From contig JBITNC010000001.1 of assembly GCA_050084985.1 (NCBI GenBank), forward strand, positions 120,714,001 through 120,778,000: DNA of 64,000 nucleotides. The letters are read 5' to 3'. The position numbers and the translations under genes were made by a program. The stretch is from Nageia nagi (lineage: Eukaryota; Pinophyta). The notes beneath the pieces are model-generated. The model did no database searches and had not been told where the DNA came from. It worked only from the letters and a program-made list of their open reading frames with translations. Positions 61,473 to 64,000 of this stretch are shown here, piece by piece. Each line of letters starts with the position of its first letter. Within the stretch, counting starts at the first letter, position 1.

Positions 61473-61991
61473 GTGAGTATTGGATTATATAATTCATTAT
61501 TGTAAGTTATCCTAATGTAATTCACTTAATACTTAAAAGTTATCTAGATGCCTTAAGTATTTAGTAAATATGATAATGTAAATTAACTAATACCTAATTA
61601 ATAGTATCCCTAGATACCTATTAAGTATTTGTAAATAAGATAATGTAACTAATCCTACACTCCATATCATTAGCATGCCCCTTGGATAAAAGGGTGATGC
61701 ACATCATGAAATTGTACAATTGCTAAAAGGGTGATCCAAGGGAGGATTTTGGCCTATAAATAAAGGCCCTCTCCTTAAGATTACTCAATCAAATTTGTAG
61801 CAAAGTTATGCTCTTATGTAGGTTGTAGGAGAAGTGAGAAAGAGTTATTGTAAGAGAGTGCTCTTTGAGAATAAGATATTATATTAGTGGAACTCCCATG
61901 GTTGGAGGAACCATTTTATATTGGTGTCATCTTATGTGAATGCTACTTTGAGTTTATGTTCTTAATGCTTAAGGATTTGAGAGAGGCTTCA
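61473..61991 (+). repeat. Copia-type LTR related to E1/E2, plus strand
   Basis: It shares with the E1 LTR, in the same order, TTAATACTTAAAA, CTATAAATAAAGGCCCTCTCC (about 61753), TTGTAAGAGAGTGC, GAATAAGAT and TGGAGGAACCA-TTTATATT, and ends in GGCTTCA. The TATA box is conserved. A weakly PBS-like TGGGATCTTAGG follows the end. The start is approximate. No coding region or second LTR is seen, so it may be a solo LTR or the 5' LTR of a removed element. Confidence 0.7.
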
Positions 61992-62308
61992 TGGGATCTT
62001 AGGTAATTAGGGATCTATTCATGTGGAGGGGGGTTTGTATAAAAAAAAAATTGTATTTTTTACAAAATAATGGTAATTTATTTTTTATATTTGGAAATAA
62101 AAGTTTATTTCCATTTAAAATACAAAAAGGGAGGGGGGTAACATTTTTACAAATAATGCAATTTGACTTTATATATATAATATTAAATTTAAAAATTCAT
62201 AAGAGGGGGGATTTATCAAAATTTATAGAATAATGTTAAAAAAAATAGAGGAGGGGGACCATAGCCCAAATGGTTCCTCTAGCTACTAATTGTAGTCATT
62301 TGATGATC
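61992..62308. other. Unassigned G-run-containing sequence
   Basis: Contains several short runs of G (GGAGGGGGG type) and A. An ORF at 62021-62233 has no known domain. Confidence 0.45.
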
Positions 62309-62617
62309 CCAAACCAATGGATCATAGGAAAAGTGCCCTAGGAGAGGTATTGCTTTCCTTAAAGCTTCAAAATTGACCAAACAAGTTCAAAATTACATAA
62401 TAAACCAATGTCTAGCTATAATTTCCAAATAAAAATTTGAACTTGCAAAATATCTCTAATAACCCAACATTAGCTATAGTGAATAAAGCACAATATTCAA
62501 GCATGCAATACTACTAGTATTCCAACATTGCAATTAGAGAGAAAAAATAGTAAATTAGCAATGTAATAACTACTCCAAACTCAACATCCAAGTACAATAA
62601 GACAAATAACAAGATTT
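62309..62617 (-). repeat. Fragment of repeat R1
   Basis: Matches the first 430-450 bp of R1 (22106 and 52062 copies) with internal gaps: CCTAGGAGAGG, CAACATTGCAA, CTCCAA-CTCAACATCCAAG. It stops abruptly where sequence of element D type begins. Confidence 0.6.
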
Positions 62618-64000
62618 TGATATAAACATTGATACCAAAGTTGACCCAAAATTGATCAAAGTGGGTGCATGGTTGATTCAAGAATAGAGCCATGTGTAGA
62701 ATTGTTATATATATATATTATATATATATATTATTCCTAGTTTGGATCCAAATTTTGTGACTCATAGTTTAATCATATAAAATGAGCCAATCCAATTCAA
62801 CAAAAGCCAATAAAATATGCATCCAAGAATTTTCTTACTAATGAAGAAAGAAATTGAGAAGTATTTTAAGGAAACCTTATAATACTAATTAATTATTCTC
62901 CATGGTTTTCAAATATTGTGCTTACATAAAATATGAATGGTGAGATAATATATTACACATATTTTAGGGATATTAATCAAGCTTATCTAAAAGATAATTT
63001 CCTTCCTAATATTGATATGATTATTCATTCTATAATAGGTCATGAGATTTTATCTTTCATGGATGGAATTTTCAGATATAAAAAAATTATTAAATAAGGA
63101 TGATCAATAAAAAACCACCCTTTTCACTAATTGGGATGCCTTTTTCTATATGGTGATGCATTTTGGATTAAGAATATTACAAGATCCATATATCACAAAG
63201 CTATAGTAACCATGTTCCGTGACTTGATATGTCATTCTTTAGAAATTTATGTGGATGACATGTTGGAAAATTCAATGAAAATTAATACCACCTTATGGAT
63301 TTGAGGGTGATCTTTGGGATTTTGAAGAAGTATAAGTTGTGATTAAAGCCTCCAAAATGTGCATTTAGAATTTCTTTTAAAAAGTTGCTTGGCTTCCTTA
63401 TTTCAAGAAGAGGTATTGAAGTGGATCTCATGAAAGTAAAATCTATTTAATGCATGTATCCCCTAATATATTTAAAGGTTTTAAGATGTATCCAAGGTAA
63501 AGTGTAAACTACTACAATACTTATTCAATTAGCTAATGGGAGTGATCCATTCTCTCATTTTTAAAAAAGGATGTGAAGTTTATTTGTGATCAAAAGTGAC
63601 ATAAAGATTTTAAAATATAAAGAGGTACCTTTCTAATCCTCCCATTTTACTCATCTTAATGAATAAAAAAATCCTTTGAAATATATCATCCACTTTGAAA
63701 ACCTTGGGGAAAATGCTTTCCTAAAATTATGATGAGAATAGAGAAAAATAGTATATTATATTAGCAAAACTTTGATAGATATGAGATAAGGTACACCCCC
63801 ATTGAGAAGTTATTCTCTAAATAGAGAAGTTGAGTCATTACATATTTAACAACATTGGTTATTCTATTTCTTAGATTATTTTTTCATATTTTTGATATTT
63901 GAACCATATATTTCAAGAAGGGCTACTAAGTGGGTAACGCTGTTAGAAGAGTTTAACATTTTCTTTATTTTACAAAAATCTATGAAAGGTCATGTTATAG
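62618..64000 (+). pseudogene. Second Tat-type pol fragment (F), runs off the window
   Basis: Collinear with 57955-59230 of element D. It includes the gag-pol spacer, the RT entry, SFMDGIFRY, a YVDDM box (about 63248-63262), GFLISRRGIEVD (about 63394-63428), and a roughly 190-bp segment (63520-63710) absent from D. It also has GSDPFSHF and ISKTLIDM-like RT/RNase H connection sequence. Frequent stops show that it is a pseudogene. It starts directly after the R1 fragment, so its gag end is truncated or replaced. Confidence 0.8.

Overview
The window is repeat-dominated, strongly AT-rich nuclear DNA of a vascular plant. The evidence is plant-type Copia and Ty3/gypsy retrotransposons, hAT transposases with spliceosomal-type introns, a plant mobile domain (PMD), and (TA)n microsatellites. 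A low-GC seed plant, perhaps a gymnosperm, would fit, but the species cannot be fixed by eye. I found no intact host gene and no tRNA, rRNA or CRISPR array. Almost all recognisable coding sequence belongs to mobile elements, and nearly all of it is broken by stop codons.

Layout. 1-3.9 kb: no recognisable gene except a short ORF cut by the window edge. 3,907-12,472: an old LTR retrotransposon (element A, minus strand) with 728/729-bp LTRs and a CCTAT target duplication. It carries a decayed PMD gene on the opposite strand. 12,865-21,610: a complete young Copia element (E1, minus strand) with 431-bp LTRs, target duplication TAAAT, PBS and PPT. Its polyprotein stays in one frame and is broken by six stops. 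22.1-23.6 kb: a 1.5-kb LTR-like repeat (R1). 26,286-about 47,893: a second, much older Copia element of the E1 family (E2). Its long leader appears to be interrupted by minisatellites, two hAT transposase pseudogenes and a young gypsy element at 42,104-45,254. That gypsy copy has near-identical LTRs and one intact 722-codon ORF. The ORF joins Gag and protease directly to the integrase C-terminus and chromodomain; RT, RNase H and the integrase core are missing. A 100-N assembly gap sits in its 5' LTR. 47.9-56.2 kb: intergenic repeats, including a second R1 copy with a PBS-like site. 56.2-61 kb: a degraded Ty3/gypsy (Tat-type) element D. 61.5-62.0 kb: a Copia-type LTR on the plus strand. 62.3-64 kb: an R1 fragment joined to a second Tat-type pol fragment that runs off the window.

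How the parts relate. The window is a nest of elements of different ages: E2, A and D are heavily decayed, E1 is younger, and the gypsy deletion derivative is youngest. The derivative keeps LTRs, PBS, PPT, Gag, protease and chromodomain. It would need reverse transcriptase and integrase from another element, so it is best read as a candidate non-autonomous, trans-mobilised retrotransposon. It and the antisense PMD gene inside element A are the two most interesting features here.
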